This document shows, piece by piece, positions 11,929 to 23,343 of a DNA stretch of 64,000 bases. This DNA comes from Isoetes taiwanensis (Eukaryota > Streptophyta > Lycopodiopsida > Isoetales > Isoetaceae), in contig JAJEKV010000004.1 of NCBI GenBank assembly GCA_021234155.1, positions 11,350,109 through 11,414,108 on the forward strand. The letters are read 5' to 3'. Both the position numbers and the translations under genes were made by a program. The stretch's first letter is position 1; the number at the start of each line of letters is the position of its first letter. Below the pieces are notes generated by a model, which worked only from the letters and a program-made list of their open reading frames with translations, had not been told where the DNA came from and ran no database searches.

Positions 11929-13216
11929 CTAATAATAATGAGCCTTAAGCTTGAGGACCTCCTGTACTCCAGATGGACTATATTTATTGTGAAACACAAT
12001 AATTTCTCCCTTGTGAAGGTAGCCCATATAATGTGCAATACTGGCGTCCCTACCTAGGGTGACTCTCTGATGCCTTGCACAGAAGTCATCAATAAATAAC
12101 TCCTGCATAAAAGAAACATCAGATTCAAGAAGAAATAGAAAATGAAACCGGATAAATACCTCTCTTTTGTCCCGATTCGACAATTTGGGTTTGTTATTTT
12201 GAAAGAGGACTTGACGACTCACGTTCTATGAATTGAGCGGTGTTTGAAGAGCTAGCGACTTCAAATTTGACATCTTTCATGCTTTTTTATACCTGCTTCA
12301 GCTCTTCTTTGCATGACAATTTCAAATGCATCCTCACGGAGGTATTGAGGATCCATCATAAGTCACGGCCTCCATCATTTGTCAGGGGACATCGGTCTCA
12401 AAGTCTATAAGTCCTCCCGGGCCTACAACATGGGCATATATCGGCCCAATATCCGTCTTCTCTCAACCCCCTGTCACCGGATATGTCCGTGACAACAAGT
12501 ATGGTTTCCCACCTACATGGATGGGATATGCTTCTGATAGCCCCCAAGTAGATAACTTTTTCTCGGAGACCTCCTCTTCCACAACCTCGATCTCCTCATT
12601 TTCCAGTACGAGCTTCTCTTCCTTAGGATCTATCGGCTCCTCCTTGGTGGTGGAGGCGTTACTGTTTCAGCTGACACATTGCACTTGAAGAAGCGGCATC
12701 TTTGCTTGGTTTAGTGTAAATCATGTATGTGCTGAACATGATATCTAGGCCGAAAAAACTTTCCTTCCCCTCTTGCCTGCACAGTTCTGCAGGTAGTTTC
12801 TTCAAGAACCTTCTAATTCGGTCATGATCAGGTTTCAGAAACATCTTAAGAAAAGCTTGGATGCTTAGTGAAGGCAAACCCGATCCGCGGGACATAGTTT
12901 CGCGTCGGGACCAGCTCGACCATGAAGCTATGAAGGATGCCGCCATATGCATCGATAAAACTGTTACACTCTGCCATAATGTCTACACTCGGGCAAAAAT
13001 TATTATACAGTGGTTGCATCCACTTTGGCTCCTCTAACTCCTCCTCGAACTCTTCGGGATGCCGGCGAAAATCCGTTCTTTCTCCACTATTTTGTCATAC
13101 CATGCGCTAAAACGGCTCCCATGCCTTATCGACCCGCTATTTGCCATTCTCGTGGAGCGGCGCCTCGATTTATGACACTTAGAAGCGTGGCGCCTTTGTA
13201 GCGGCTTGATTTGCAA
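11929..13216 (-). pseudogene. Locus A2: possible second, strongly diverged histone H3-like gene
   Basis: This is a tentative call. Minus-strand frames near 12020-12490 give, in order, LRED.YW, a stretch around VP.QMMEAV, RRAEA, and ELFIDDFCARHQRVTL...IAHYMGYL. These line up with H3 alpha-N (LREIRKYQ), alpha-1 (LPFQRLVREI), alpha-2 (AAEA) and alpha-3 ([16 protein letters not shown]), but identity is low. Several frame changes, or an intron ending TTTATGCAG near 12108, are needed. The reading frame continues about 30 residues past the normal H3 end. Upstream are an acidic stretch (EEIEVVEEEVSEKK) and a segment with YDKIVEKERIFAG that recalls the linker helix of the other copies. It lies between arrays P2 and P3. 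It could instead be an unrelated gene. Confidence 0.3.
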
Positions 13217-13600
13217 TAGAGACTAAGAGCGTGGCAGCGATGCGAAAAATAACACTTCCTTAATTTATGCTATGCACAAATTCGCCGCACCGTGGCTACG
13301 GTCGCGAAAAACAAGACCGATAAGTTATTCTATTCACAATTTCGCACCGTGGCTACGGTTAAAAATACCCATTCCATTTTTTATTACATTGCACATTTTC
13401 GCAGGTGGCTACGGTCATAAAACAACACTTCAATATCTTATTGTATGTATAACCCGCAGGTGGCTACGGTCTTAATATATCCCTTTCGTTTTTATGCTAT
13501 GCACATTTTCATTGCAGGTGGCTCACGGTGCGAAAATGGCCCTTCCATATTTTATGAGAGCCACAATTTTCGCGACCGTAAGTGCGATTGTGAGAACACA
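13180..13600. repeat. Array P3: about 59-bp repeats with palindromic core
   Basis: Six to seven units are spaced about 58-60 bases apart, each with a core like CGCACCGTGGCTACGGTCG and a TTATGCTATGCACATTTTC-type spacer. It lies on the upstream side of locus A2, so H3-like loci and palindromic arrays alternate: P1, A, P2, A2, P3. Confidence 0.8.
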
Positions 13601-15311
13601 TCCACAATCGAGTTGTACATAACATGTCTACTTTAAGTCTTATATCCCAATGAAAGCAAATGTTTGCAATTAATATACAATAGATCACTTATATTTATAT
13701 TAGATAGATTCATATGAGATATGACTTTGGGTGGCATGCATGACCCCAATTTATAGCATTCTTCTCTGGCTTTCCCACCTTCGGCCATCTATCATGAAAT
13801 GGAAGAAGTTTAAGTCATCTCAAACTCCAATTGCCTTAGAACATCGAATAGAGACCACTCGCTCTCCGCTCTCGGACTTTTGAGCAGTGATTATCCTTAT
13901 GAATGTTCAAGTCTATGACAACGGAATGAGTGCCATCATTGTCATCTTGTTCGACAGAATCGAGGCGTACTTTCTTCCTTCACGGACATTTCGCCATCTC
14001 CTATACTTAAAAGTGACATCTGAGTTTGCTTCCGAATGCAATATCGAACCGAACCGTGTCTCGACTTATCACGCATTCAAGTACATTCAGCTCCATCATT
14101 GAAGTCGAGCACTCCAACCTTCAAGAAATACACTATCTAAAAACTATCTGCGACTGTTGTTGAGCTGTAAACATCTTCAAGGTCTTCTTTACATTGTCGG
14201 CTCTTGAATATGGCAATGAGCGGATCAATTCCTAAATTTATCTTCACATGCCATGAGACTCCTCCCTTCTCCTTCAATGCCGTGCACATTTTTCGCAACA
14301 ACTTACTCAGGTGCTAATAAGATAGAAGTGGCATCCGGAGGCCTGCCGGTATAAATCGGACAGCTGGGCAATGGAAGCTTCAGTTAGCTTGGATCTTCAT
14401 GGAGAGTATTCATACCTCGGAACCATATATCCCTTTCTACGAGGCATGCTTTGGTGTGCTACCTTGAACAACAAGCAGCCCATATCTTGGTGAAAGCAAT
14501 GGAAAACCTTGCTTATCAGTGTGAAGAGGCAGTGTTCTCCACATCAGATATACACAAACTGAGAGAATAGGAATGAACTGGATAAATGCTGAACTAATTT
14601 GAATATGAATTGCATAGAATTACATACTCACAATTTGCTTCTAAGTGGGAAAGTTAAATTCGCTTGCTTATTTTTCTTTTTGCCATATCTGTTGGAGTGT
14701 ATACATGCCTTACTTGTACAAATATCTCTTTGCCTGATCGAAATCCGACCATCAAAGCCTTCCAATGTGCAGAAACATCATTTCTCCTGCATCTTTTGAC
14801 TCGCCATTCACCTCGCATTGCAGGTTGGAGTGTAACAAAGCTCGGTCGACACCCTGAAGCTTTCAAACTCATTTCCGAGCGTGATAGAGCTTATAGCCAT
14901 CTAGTCCACAATTCAAATCAGAATGTGGGCGGAATCGAAATACTAGGAAAGGCTCTGGCGATTTTACCTTGATCGAAGTTTTTACGTGGTGAAACTCCCT
15001 TTAGCGCTTGGTCGGCGGTTCGAGTGAACCGAAGCTCCCTTGGCGCGGGCAATCGATCTTCGCCAAACTCTGTTGTGGAAAACACCTGAGCGGGAATTGA
15101 GGGCGGGAGCTAACAGTTATATTTGCCACGTGTGTAATCTGACACCCGAAGCTAGAGGCACGGATATTACCGAAGCTACGTGCAGTCGACACCTGGAAAG
15201 GCGAAACCAAGGCTCGGTAAAAAAGTTCTGTACAAGCTCGGCTCCCCATTGGCCGCGAGCTTTTTGACGTGGCATCGAGTAAGGGCCCTTATTTGATCTC
15301 AAAAAAACTCT
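13601..15311. other. Unresolved, coding-like but broken sequence
   Basis: No intact gene is visible. Minus-strand frames between about 13780 and 14560 are intermittently open and protein-like, but change frame often, as the decayed elements nearby do. A TATA-like minus-strand motif (GCTATAAATT) lies at about 13749-13758. The stretch 15000-15311 is GC-richer and different; it abuts the truncated LTR of element B. No family assignment is possible. Confidence 0.4.
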
Positions 15312-15745
15312 AATGCCTGGTTCACTCCTCTCGATCCGAAGGCGTCCATGTCCCTGTTCTGCTTCGGGATGCGGTCGGAGGAATGATCTGACTAGCTGGG
15401 GCGCACAGGCAGATCGTGGGAGTTGGAATTGACTCCTCAGGCGCGCGAATCGGAGCTCGGAAGGTCTGTGGGCCAAAAAGGGAATGTTAGGGTTTGATGC
15501 CTTATGTAGGCTATCAGTTAGGGTTTAGGGTTTCCATGACCCTTGGTCTACCTTTAGTGGGTTAAAGGTCTAAAGGTCTTGGCGCATTGCTAAGTAATGC
15601 GCACCATTGCAAATTGCCCCCTAGGGCGCCCTTGCTTAGGTATGTGTCGGCGACCGCGTCGACTGGAAGCGGCGATAATGCAGCGTGGCGGCAGCGTCAC
15701 GGTATCGTCTTGAGACCAGGTATATATCGTCTTTGGAGCGTCACA
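15312..15745 (-). repeat. Element B 3' LTR (truncated)
   Basis: The minus strand begins TGTGACGCTCC at 15745, next to a polypurine tract, and matches the start of the 5' LTR (27199 downward) for about 430 bases. Similarity ends abruptly at 15312 within the GAACCAGG segment. The remaining 1.06 kb of the LTR is not found below this point. Confidence 0.85.
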
Positions 15746-15758
15746 TTCTCCCCACCTT
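15746..15758 (-). promoter_or_regulatory. Polypurine tract of element B
   Basis: The minus strand reads AAGGTGGGGAGAA immediately before the 3' LTR start TGTGACG. This is the expected place and composition for the plus-strand primer of an LTR retrotransposon. Confidence 0.8.
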
Positions 15759-15760
15759 GA

Positions 15761-16540
15761 ATTGATCTTTGTCCGCGCGCAAAGATCGTGGTTCTCCCAC
15801 CTTGGGATCTACTTATCACGCAATCAACCTCATGCATACGATATACTTATTATTACATTTATACATTTAATAGAATTACCTTAAGGTAATATTTACGAGG
15901 ACATTATTGAACTATTATTCAATCAATTGCTTAATTATTCGCATGTTATTACAAATGATTACTCAAATTTTATTATATATACTATTATTCTTGAGGTACT
16001 CTTTATTCCTTGCAACACTTTAGACAAAATTGTGTTGCAAGTCTTAAATCGAATCGACCTCCTAGCCTTCCTCTATTGGCTGCAGGTCACACTACGTTAG
16101 TACCATATTTAATTATTTATAAAGTTTTGGTTATATGGTGACCCCCCACCTATCTACATGGATGCGCGGCTAATCTCCGTAGGAAGAGGGTGATTCTTCC
16201 ATTATGGCCGTGGAGGCGGCGTCTATATGCCTATATGCCACTCGTGCCTACACCTTTAGTTGCCCGGCATGGAGGATAGGTCCTTCAGGTATATGGGGCG
16301 TGAAGGCCGATTCCTCCTATCAAAACATATATGGGGCTAGAGGTGCTTTTCCTATCGGTGCATTCCTCAATGACCTCCTTTTCTCTCGAGGTCGTCTACC
16401 AGGTGGGGACAGTAGACTTTCCAAGCAGCACCGCGGTCATGCCTACATTGACATTACACCCGTCCTAGAGATCACCGTAGTAATCTCATCGCCGGTTACA
16501 ACGCATGCAACCCTTACCTCATAGGTTGCATCGTGGAGAT
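15761..16540. other. Element B 3' non-coding region
   Basis: About 0.8 kb lies between the chromodomain end and the polypurine tract. The part at 15830-15990 is AT-rich. An open plus-strand frame (16204-16524) shows no recognisable family and is probably chance. Confidence 0.5.
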
Positions 16541-16544
16541 CTAC

Positions 16545-16920
16545 CTAACTAGGCAAAATTTGTTAATCTACACAAATCGACATGCACGAGCCGATTTCTT
16601 GGAGATGATTTTGCTGTCCCATTGCTCCATAAACTGTGGGTACTGTTTTTCCAGATCTCTTTTAAGTACTCATGTTGCGTCTTCCACCAGCAAGTGCTTC
16701 CACTTGACCAAGTATTGGAGGAACTCCGATCTCCTTGTTTTTTGAATGCTTTATCAAGAATTAGCTCTCGGAACTATTTCCAATTTGCTCCTCTGTCATT
16801 TCCAACATCGTTGGGGTGTCCAGGATTTCATCTGGGTTGGGAGTGTGCTTCTTCAGCAAACTCACGTGGAAGACTTTGTGGATCTTTAAGTGTGCTGGCA
16901 AGTCTAACCTGTAGGATTAG
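16545..16920 (-). pseudogene. pol: Chromodomain at integrase C-terminus, element B
   Basis: The minus-strand frame near 16690-16740 reads SEFLQYLVKWKHLLVEDAT, the core of a chromodomain (aromatic cage Y and W, then D-A-T before the expected W). After a one-base frame change it continues RDLEKQYPQFMEQWD, typical of the chromovirus integrase tail. Upstream, HKVFHVSLLKKH is the usual segment linking integrase to this domain. In known chromoviruses this module helps direct integration by binding methylated histone H3. Its presence next to a self-encoded H3 gene is notable. The frame change and a TGA in place of the conserved W codon could be sequence errors. Confidence 0.75.
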
Positions 16921-18130
16921 TTACCCACTCTCTTGACTATTTTGAATGGTCCAGCCCACCTTGGAGCAAGTTTCTTGCAATTCGATCTTGAGACTTCGCT
17001 GCTTCACCTTGATCTTGAGCCACACATTGTCGCCAACTTCAAAGCGCACGGCGTTCGATGCTTGTCGGCGATGCTCTTTTGATGACTCCTTAACGCTGGG
17101 AGATATCCCGTACTTCTTCTGAGGTGCTGCGCGTAATGTCGCTCGGCATTTGTTGGGAGACTTCCACTTTTGACGCGGGGATTGTGCCAAAGTAATGCGG
17201 AGTTAGGCATTGGTAGCCGTAGTTGATCATGAGCGGCGACATTTGGGATGATTCACGCTTGGTGCTATTGTGCATAAACTCCACCAAGTGAATAAATTCC
17301 TCCCACATACCTTGCTTGTTTCGGACATAGTTTGAACATGTCTTCCAAAATTCTATTGACACGCTCTGTTTGCCCATCCGTCTGGTGGATGATAGGCCGT
17401 GCTCATGGATAGCCGTTCCAATCGTTGTGAAGAGATCACGCCGTAAATACTGATGAACCGGATCTCGGATTGGAGATAATTTTCCTTGGCATGCCATGAA
17501 GTCACGAAAATCTCTTTGGTGAAGAGTTTTGTCGGTGTCCATAGCTGTGTCCGTGGTCTGCAAGGCACAAAATGGGCCATCTTCGACAACTTGTCGACTC
17601 ACGACCATCAAGGCATCCTTACCTCTTCTTGTTCTTGGCAATCCCTGTTATAAAATCCATCTCGGCGACCTCCCACTTAGCGTTTGGTACAGCTAATGGT
17701 TCCAAAGCACACGGAATTGAAGTTGTTACGCCGCCGTTTGGCATAGGCGACACTCCTTGATGTGGCGAGCTATACATTTCTTCATTCACGGCCAATAGTA
17801 GGCGCTACGCACTTTGAAATATGTCTTCATGAATCTGCGTGGCCAGCTATTGGGCATTTGTGGGTGTCGTGGAGGATCAACTTTCTTACTCGGATGATTA
17901 AGACGCACAACTTGTTCTTATGGTATAGGAGATTACCTTCCTTTTTTAAAGTTTTTGAAGGTTTCCCTCTCCTTGTCCGTTCTCGCTTCCTTGGACAAGC
18001 TTGCCCATACTTCTTTGAAGTCCTCATCCGTTGGCAAGGTTTCTTCTATCTTTTTTCCAAAATCGCTGAAGAGCGTCAAGATTGCATTGCAGTGCACTCT
18101 GGTTGTCAGTGGATGCCTTGGAAGCGCATC
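16921..18130 (-). pseudogene. pol: Integrase of element B (frameshifted)
   Basis: The integrase region is spread over several minus-strand frames. The N-terminal zinc-binding part is near 17827-18027 (LILHDTH...AGH). The catalytic core is at 17090-17641, with [12 protein letters not shown], a conserved FWKTCSNY and the EFIHLVEFMHNST segment. The C-terminal part is at 16921-17190, with FEVGDNVWLKIKV. The order and spacing fit a Ty3/Gypsy integrase, which inserts element cDNA into chromatin. Single-base frame changes separate the parts. Confidence 0.8.
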
Positions 18131-18142
18131 TGCGCTACCACA

Positions 18143-18640
18143 TTAAGCTTCGGGTTTGTAGACTATCTCAAAGTTGTACTCCTCAAGAAATTCCATCCAC
18201 CTTCTACGCCTCCAGTTGAGATGTGGTTGCGTGAATACGTATTGGAGGCTCTGGTGATCAGTGTCCAACTGGAATTTCCTCCCTAAGAGGTAATGCCTCC
18301 AGATTCTCAATGCCCTGACAACTGCTAGCAGCTCTTGATCATCGTCGGTGCGCTTTTCGGCGTCGTTCATTTTCCTTGAGTAAAATGCGCTATTACCGCT
18401 CTTCTTGCATCAAGATTTGCACTTTGTGGCTATCTTGCTTGCATCCGTTGCCACTAACTTATCCTTTTCCGGTGCTGGCAGGGTCAAGACGGGGGCGGTT
18501 GTCAAGGCTTCCTTCAACAACTCAAATCCTGCTTGGACTTTCTTGAGCCAATGGTCTGCCCAATTTTTACTTTCTCCGCCTTTGTTAAGTCCGTCGATGG
18601 GGGCTATGCTATCTTTGCGAAGTTCTTCCACGAACTTCTG
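18143..18640 (-). pseudogene. pol: RNase H region of element B
   Basis: Two adjoining minus-strand frames read LVATDASK, then [20 protein letters not shown] and TDHQSLQYVF, then [20 protein letters not shown]. This is the standard Ty3/Gypsy RNase H succession (first catalytic D in TDASK, E in the EL segment, D in TDH). The frame break near 18380-18410 removes part of the middle of the domain. Confidence 0.85.
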
Positions 18641-18651
18641 TAATAATACTG

Positions 18652-19727
18652 CTAGGCCAAGGAAACCGACCTCATGGGCGTTCTTTGGTGCGGCCATTGG
18701 ATTCTTGCCCGATCTTGGCGGGTGCTGCCGAGATTCCTTTCTGCTGAAATCACATGACCGAGGTATTCCACCTTCTGCTGGCGAAGTGACGCCGACAACT
18801 TGGCATACAACTGATGCCTCCTTAACTTCTCGAGCACCTTCCTGACGTGCTGAGCATGCTCTTGAATGGATTTACTGTACACCAGAATGTCGTCGAAGAA
18901 TACTATGACAAAGGTGTCTAAGTATTCTCTGAAGATGTCGTTCATGAGTCTCATGAGCGTGGCTGGGCGTTGGATAGCCCAAATGGCATTACGGTGAATT
19001 CATAATGCCCATACCTGGTCCTGAAAGCCGTTTTGTGGATGTCCTCTTCTTTTATTCTGATCTGGTGATAACCTGACCTTAGGTCGATCTTGGAGAAGAC
19101 CTTTGCCCCTTGGAGCTGATCCATCAAGTCGTCTGATCTGGGAAGTGCGTACTTGTTCTTGATGGTGTGCTTGTTCAACTGTCTGTAATCTATGCACATC
19201 CTCAAGCTTCCATCCTTCTTCTTGACAAAGAGGATGGGTGCCCCAAATGGTGAGACACTAGGCCTGATGAAGCCTAGATTGAGCAAATCTTGTAGCTGCT
19301 TCTTCAGCTCCGTGAGTTCATGTGTGGTCATTCTATATGGGGCCTTGCTTGTCGGCTTGGTCCCTGGCTCGAGTGCTATCTCACACTCTACTCCCCTGTA
19401 AGGAGGAAGTTTCTCGATCTTATCTGGAAAGAGATCGTGGAACTCCGTAATCAAGTTGGCGATTGGCTTGGGTAACTTGCCGAGCGCCTTGTCTTCCTTG
19501 CTTTCTTCCGACTCTTGTTCCTCAATCTCGAGTTTGAAGATGTATGCTACCTTCTCGCTCCTTATAGATTTGAGCAGCTTCTTAACGGACATACATTGCA
19601 TGATGGGGGTAACTTCTTTACCTGTGATCTCAATGGCTTTTCCGTCGGGCGTTGGGAAGGTCACCTTCCGCTTCCCACAATCGATGATGGCCCCTGCTGG
19701 CCCAAGGTACTCCATTCCAACAATCAA
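18652..19727 (-). pseudogene. pol: Reverse transcriptase of element B (one frameshift)
   Basis: The frame at 18951-19727 holds the protease-RT linker and RT motifs in order: [44 protein letters not shown] (first catalytic D) and [20 protein letters not shown] frame change at the NAQPRS/RLMN junction leads to 18652-18954 with [12 protein letters not shown], the catalytic DD pair. It synthesises element cDNA from RNA primed by tRNA-Met. Only one indel interrupts it, so the copy is young or the indel is an assembly error. Confidence 0.9.
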
Positions 19728-20266
19728 GTCGTATTTGCCAATGCCCCCATCTGGATATTAATCCCTGGCAAGTCAATGTCGAAGTTGATTCTCTTCCCAG
19801 CTGTATGTCTTATTGCTCCGCTTGCCAAGATTACGGTCCTTGGTTTGGACTTTAGAGGTTTCAGTTTCAGCATTTCAACCATCCTTGGGGATGCGAAGTT
19901 ATGGCTACTTCCGGAGTCTATCAAGACTATGAAGGATTTGGCCTTTGCCTTCCCTACTGTGGTGATTACCTTATACTGGATCTCTGCCTGTTCTGTATCT
20001 ATGGCAGCGAAGATGTGGCACTCACCCTGAATGTAATCACGTGCCTCCTCATTTTCCCTCGTCGTCGGAGTGTCCCATCCGCCCAACTCTGCTAGCGCTG
20101 AGCTCATAACAAATGGGCAGTTCGCTGTTCGGTGGCCCGGCTGGAAACATCTGAAGCAGAGCTGCTTCTCCATGCATTCCTGCCTTTTCTCCTTGGGCAC
20201 GCTTTGTAGGAAGGACCGTCTTGCTTTGAAAGTAATTGGACCCTTCTGTTTGTCCTTGAAGGACAC
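19724..20266 (-). pseudogene. gag-pol: Nucleocapsid zinc knuckle and aspartic protease of element B
   Basis: A minus-strand frame of 180 codons. CFRCFQPGHRTANC is a CCHC zinc knuckle that binds RNA. About 70 residues later, VLIDSGSSHNF is a retroviral-type aspartic protease active site (D-S-G). It is in a different frame from the upstream capsid ORF, at about 20270-20297, which may be a frameshift site or an indel. It runs directly into the RT frame around 19727. Confidence 0.85.
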
Positions 20267-20296
20267 CCGCTTTCTTTCTGTTGTTTCCCCGGTTTG

Positions 20297-21253
20297 CTAT
20301 TGTATGGGGACTTTCTTTGGGCTTGGGCTGGCTGCCTTAGATTTTTGTAGCTTCTGTTGCTTTCCTCTATCGATAGTATGGCTGCCTCTCAGGCGCTTGT
20401 TGCTCTGCGGCCCCGATCCTTGCAAACTAATTGCCTTGGACTCCGCTTCAGACACTGTTCTGGGGTCTATTGCCCGTACAAGTTTCCTGAGTTCTTCGTT
20501 CAGCCCTTCTATGTAGCTTTCTACTGCGTGTTTCTCGCTCAGCTTTGGCACATATAGCCTTAGTCTCATAAACTCTTCGGTGTACTTCTGCACCGTTTTG
20601 TATCCCTGCTGCAATCTGTAAAACTGCTGCATCATGTTCGACTTGTGTTCCCGAGGGACATAGTGTTTCTTGAAAGCTTTTGAGAACTTCTTGAAGCGGC
20701 ATGCGTCCCTGCTCAACCCATGGCTTTTGGCATAGCCCTTCCACCATATGCATGCGGCTCCTTTCAGGATGGCTGTCGCCACCCTGCCTTTGTCTTTGTC
20801 CTTCATGCCATAGGCATTGCCGTACTCACTCATTTCGTCCAGCCATGCCTCCGCCTCAAGGCCGGATCTGTTCTCGCCCGAGAATTGTTCGAGTTTCCGG
20901 GCTTTCCACACATTACCCAGTGCTGAGTCCACCTTTTTCTGGTAATCGAGGGTCTTAGTGTCCTTCTGCCTGCCGTCTCTACGGTCCGGCGCCTGCTCAG
21001 GCTCTTTTTCGGACTCCGAGTCCGAGGTCGAGCTTGATTCAAAGGTCTCTGTGCTGGGGGACCTCCTTCTCTTACTCCTTCTCTTGTCTTTCCCTGACTT
21101 TCGGGGTGTCGTTTGTGGCCCGGCTGATGCTTGGGCTGCGAGTAGGGCCTTTATCTGGTCCAGCTCCGTTCGCATCTGCGACGTCTCCTCTTCTGGGGTC
21201 ATGGGACCATATCCTTCGAAGATGGGTTGCCTGTCAGGAGTCTCTTCGTCCAT
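20297..21253 (-). CDS. gag: Gag (capsid) of element B
   Basis: This is an open frame of about 318 codons from the ATG at 21253 (MDEETPDRQP); an upstream in-frame ATG at 21304 is possible. It shows an N-terminal coiled region (MRTELDQIKALLAAQ), a basic/serine-rich segment (KDKRRSKRRRS, then an acidic SESEKEPE), and the Ty3-type capsid domain with EAWLDEMSEYGNAY, CIWWKGYAKS, FSKAFKKHYVP and KYTEEFMRLRLYVP. It forms the cytoplasmic particle. It ends just before the zinc-knuckle/protease frame. Confidence 0.85.
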   Translation of the reverse strand: MDEETPDRQPIFEGYGPMTPEEETSQMRTELDQIKALLAAQASAGPQTTPRKSGKDKRRSKRRRSPSTETFESSSTSDSESEKEPEQAPDRRDGRQKDTKTLDYQKKVDSALGNVWKARKLEQFSGENRSGLEAEAWLDEMSEYGNAYGMKDKDKGRVATAILKGAACIWWKGYAKSHGLSRDACRFKKFSKAFKKHYVPREHKSNMMQQFYRLQQGYKTVQKYTEEFMRLRLYVPKLSEKHAVESYIEGLNEELRKLVRAIDPRTVSEAESKAISLQGSGPQSNKRLRGSHTIDRGKQQKLQKSKAASPSPKKVPIQ

Positions 21254-21437
21254 GTTGGGCCTCCTGTTTTGTTCGACCGTTCGTTGATCCCTATCTGCAC
21301 ACACAGTTGGTTATGGCTGTCGGGTTAGTTTTATTTGTTCTCTTTGCATTATATGTGATGTTGGTATAATTGTGGGGGAGAAAAAAAATTACAGCAACAA
21401 CACATTCCAAGTGCAAAAAGAAAAAAAGAAGTTATAT

Positions 21438-23037
21438 TCATATTTTATAATATGCTAATACAAAATTAAAACTTCCGGGATCAAGATTGCTAACTATTCT
21501 TGATGTCGCCGGTAGGATGGATTGTCCTCTAGGAACTTCTTCACTTGGGCTGTTCCGAATGACCCAAGTTCCTAAGGGCGTTATTTGAAGATCCACCCCG
21601 CAAAGCTCTCGCCGGTTCTTCTACTCTGCGCTCGGAGGTGTAGGCTGCGGTTACTGCTAGCCTTCCTTGCCGCCTGTAGCGTATGGCGAAGTCAAAAACA
21701 TCGAGTGCTACTGCTCTCTTCACCAGGATGGCATACTCGGTGTTAAGGGGCAACCGCGCATGCCGGCCAAATCCTGAGAGCGCAATTAGCATCGATACTC
21801 CTTCCTCGCCTCTGGGGGTGAATTTGCGGTGAATTGCCGCTATTCTTCCATCCATCAGCAGGGGAAGGTAATACCGCAACGACCTGTCGTTGCGAGACGG
21901 GTCTTCGGCCACTCGGTATCCAGCTCTGTGCCTGCTTTCAAAGTCATCAACCTCCACGTGGTGAGTTCCACGTAGTAGTCTCATTCAAGGAAGCCCTCCT
22001 GAGGTTGAATTCGCCTCTTCTCTCCCGGGGAGGTGTTGCCGAAGAGCTTGCCGTTAGGATGTTCGAGGTCGCGTAGCGGATCCCCATCTGTTCCTGTAGA
22101 GCAAGGAACTCTTCCTCTGTCGGTAGTTTGTCCTCGGCTTTGTCTGCCTCCATAATGCGATCTTTGCTTTGTAGGCTTGGATGTGGGAGGTGGACTCTCC
22201 CATGTAAGTGTGTCGGCTTCCCTTACTTGGGGGGGAAGTCGGATGCTCCCTCGGACGATGAAGTCGTCCAAGTCCGGATTCTCTGAGTTGGTGCGGCAAC
22301 TCTTGGTCGGTACTCCCTTTCCCGCACTCGGGAGGTTTTGGATGTCATTTGAGGAGCAAAAATTCTTTGCCCTCGACAATGATGGGGGCTAGGCTTGTAA
22401 TGCCTAGCCCAAGGGGCAGGCGCGACTCTAAGAGTTTCTTAGGCTTCTTTTCAAGTCTTGCCACTCTTGTTCCGCTTGTCGTTTGCTCTTGGGGTCGAGC
22501 TTGGCGTAGTCTTCCTCCTCTTTTGATTCACGTTCTTTCGAGTCCTCCTCTTCTTTTCCTTCCCCGCTCCTGTTCAGATATTGCGTAAGGAGCCATTGTT
22601 TCTATTTGCTATGGCTATTGGGTCCACGTTCATGGGGGGATGGAGGTTTCTCCCACGGTGTTCTCGGCATGATGGGTAAGAAAAATTGCCAAGGCGGTGT
22701 TGAAAAGAAATATTTGGTCCTATTGACAGTTAGGACCATTGGTGGCTAAAGGTGTTTGCGCCTTGTTTGTCGGTATTTGGCAATGTTTGGAACATCACCT
22801 AAAAGGCGCTGCGGGGATTGCCTAGGAACAAAGTACCCTATGCAAGGTGGGAGCTGCACTAGTCTTTGGTTCTACCCTAGCTTGGAATTGAGGACAAGAC
22901 TCTATTGTAAGTTGGGGTTTGCGCGGCAGAGTTGCTTGGACATCTACCTCCTTCCGGAAGACATGGAAAATTTGGTCGATGTCGGCCCGGCGAAAGATGA
23001 TTGTTTTGTACCATCCGCGGAAATCAGAGGTTGCCAT
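21438..23037 (-). pseudogene. ORF-A of element B: unknown protein upstream of gag (frameshifted)
   Basis: This is the element B copy of the extra gene seen intact over longer stretches in element E (4461-6065). Frames at 22822-23037, 21981-22379, 22054-22299, 21947-22153 and 21541-21984 cover it. It begins MATSDFRGWYKTII at 23037 and includes ADIDQIFHVFRKEVDVQATL, HRAGYRVAEDPSRNDRSLR, RYYLPLLMDGRIAAIHRKF and RYRRQGRLAVTAAYTSERR. It has no recognised domain. It lies between the histone-like gene and gag, with its own TATA motif 115 bases upstream. A structural or regulatory role in the element is possible, but unproven. Confidence 0.7.
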
Positions 23038-23150
23038 TGGTTAAATGCGAAAGAGGGTATCAAACGTTTGCAAGAGCGCCTCAGGGAGCTGGAAAATCGG
23101 CTAAGAAGGCAGGAGCAAACTTGTAGGGTGCTGTGTGTGAAATGAGGGAC

Positions 23151-23160
23151 CTATTTATAG
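23151..23160 (-). promoter_or_regulatory. TATA box upstream of ORF-A, element B
   Basis: CTATAAATAG on the minus strand, about 115 bases before ORF-A, is followed by GGTCCCTCATTT. The same arrangement occurs at 6187 in element E, and a variant (CCTATAAAAAGGGCCCTCAT) at about 27300 in element C. Confidence 0.6.
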
Positions 23161-23343
23161 AAAAGGGGAAAACCCTAATTTTTGGATGACTTGGAAAATT
23201 CCGGGGGTTGGGCAATTCTAGTCTATACTGAGGTCAAAATGGGAATTTGAAGACTAGTTCAAGTGTTTGAGCGAGGCTGGATTACCTAAAGATGCTATAC
23301 AACAGGTTGGGAATCATTCGGGCAAGTTCTGGTGAAGAAATGG

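Noticed and set aside
16204-16524. 106-codon plus-strand ORF in the 3' region of element B
   Set aside because: Not present in the other elements and without recognisable domain; probably chance in non-coding sequence.
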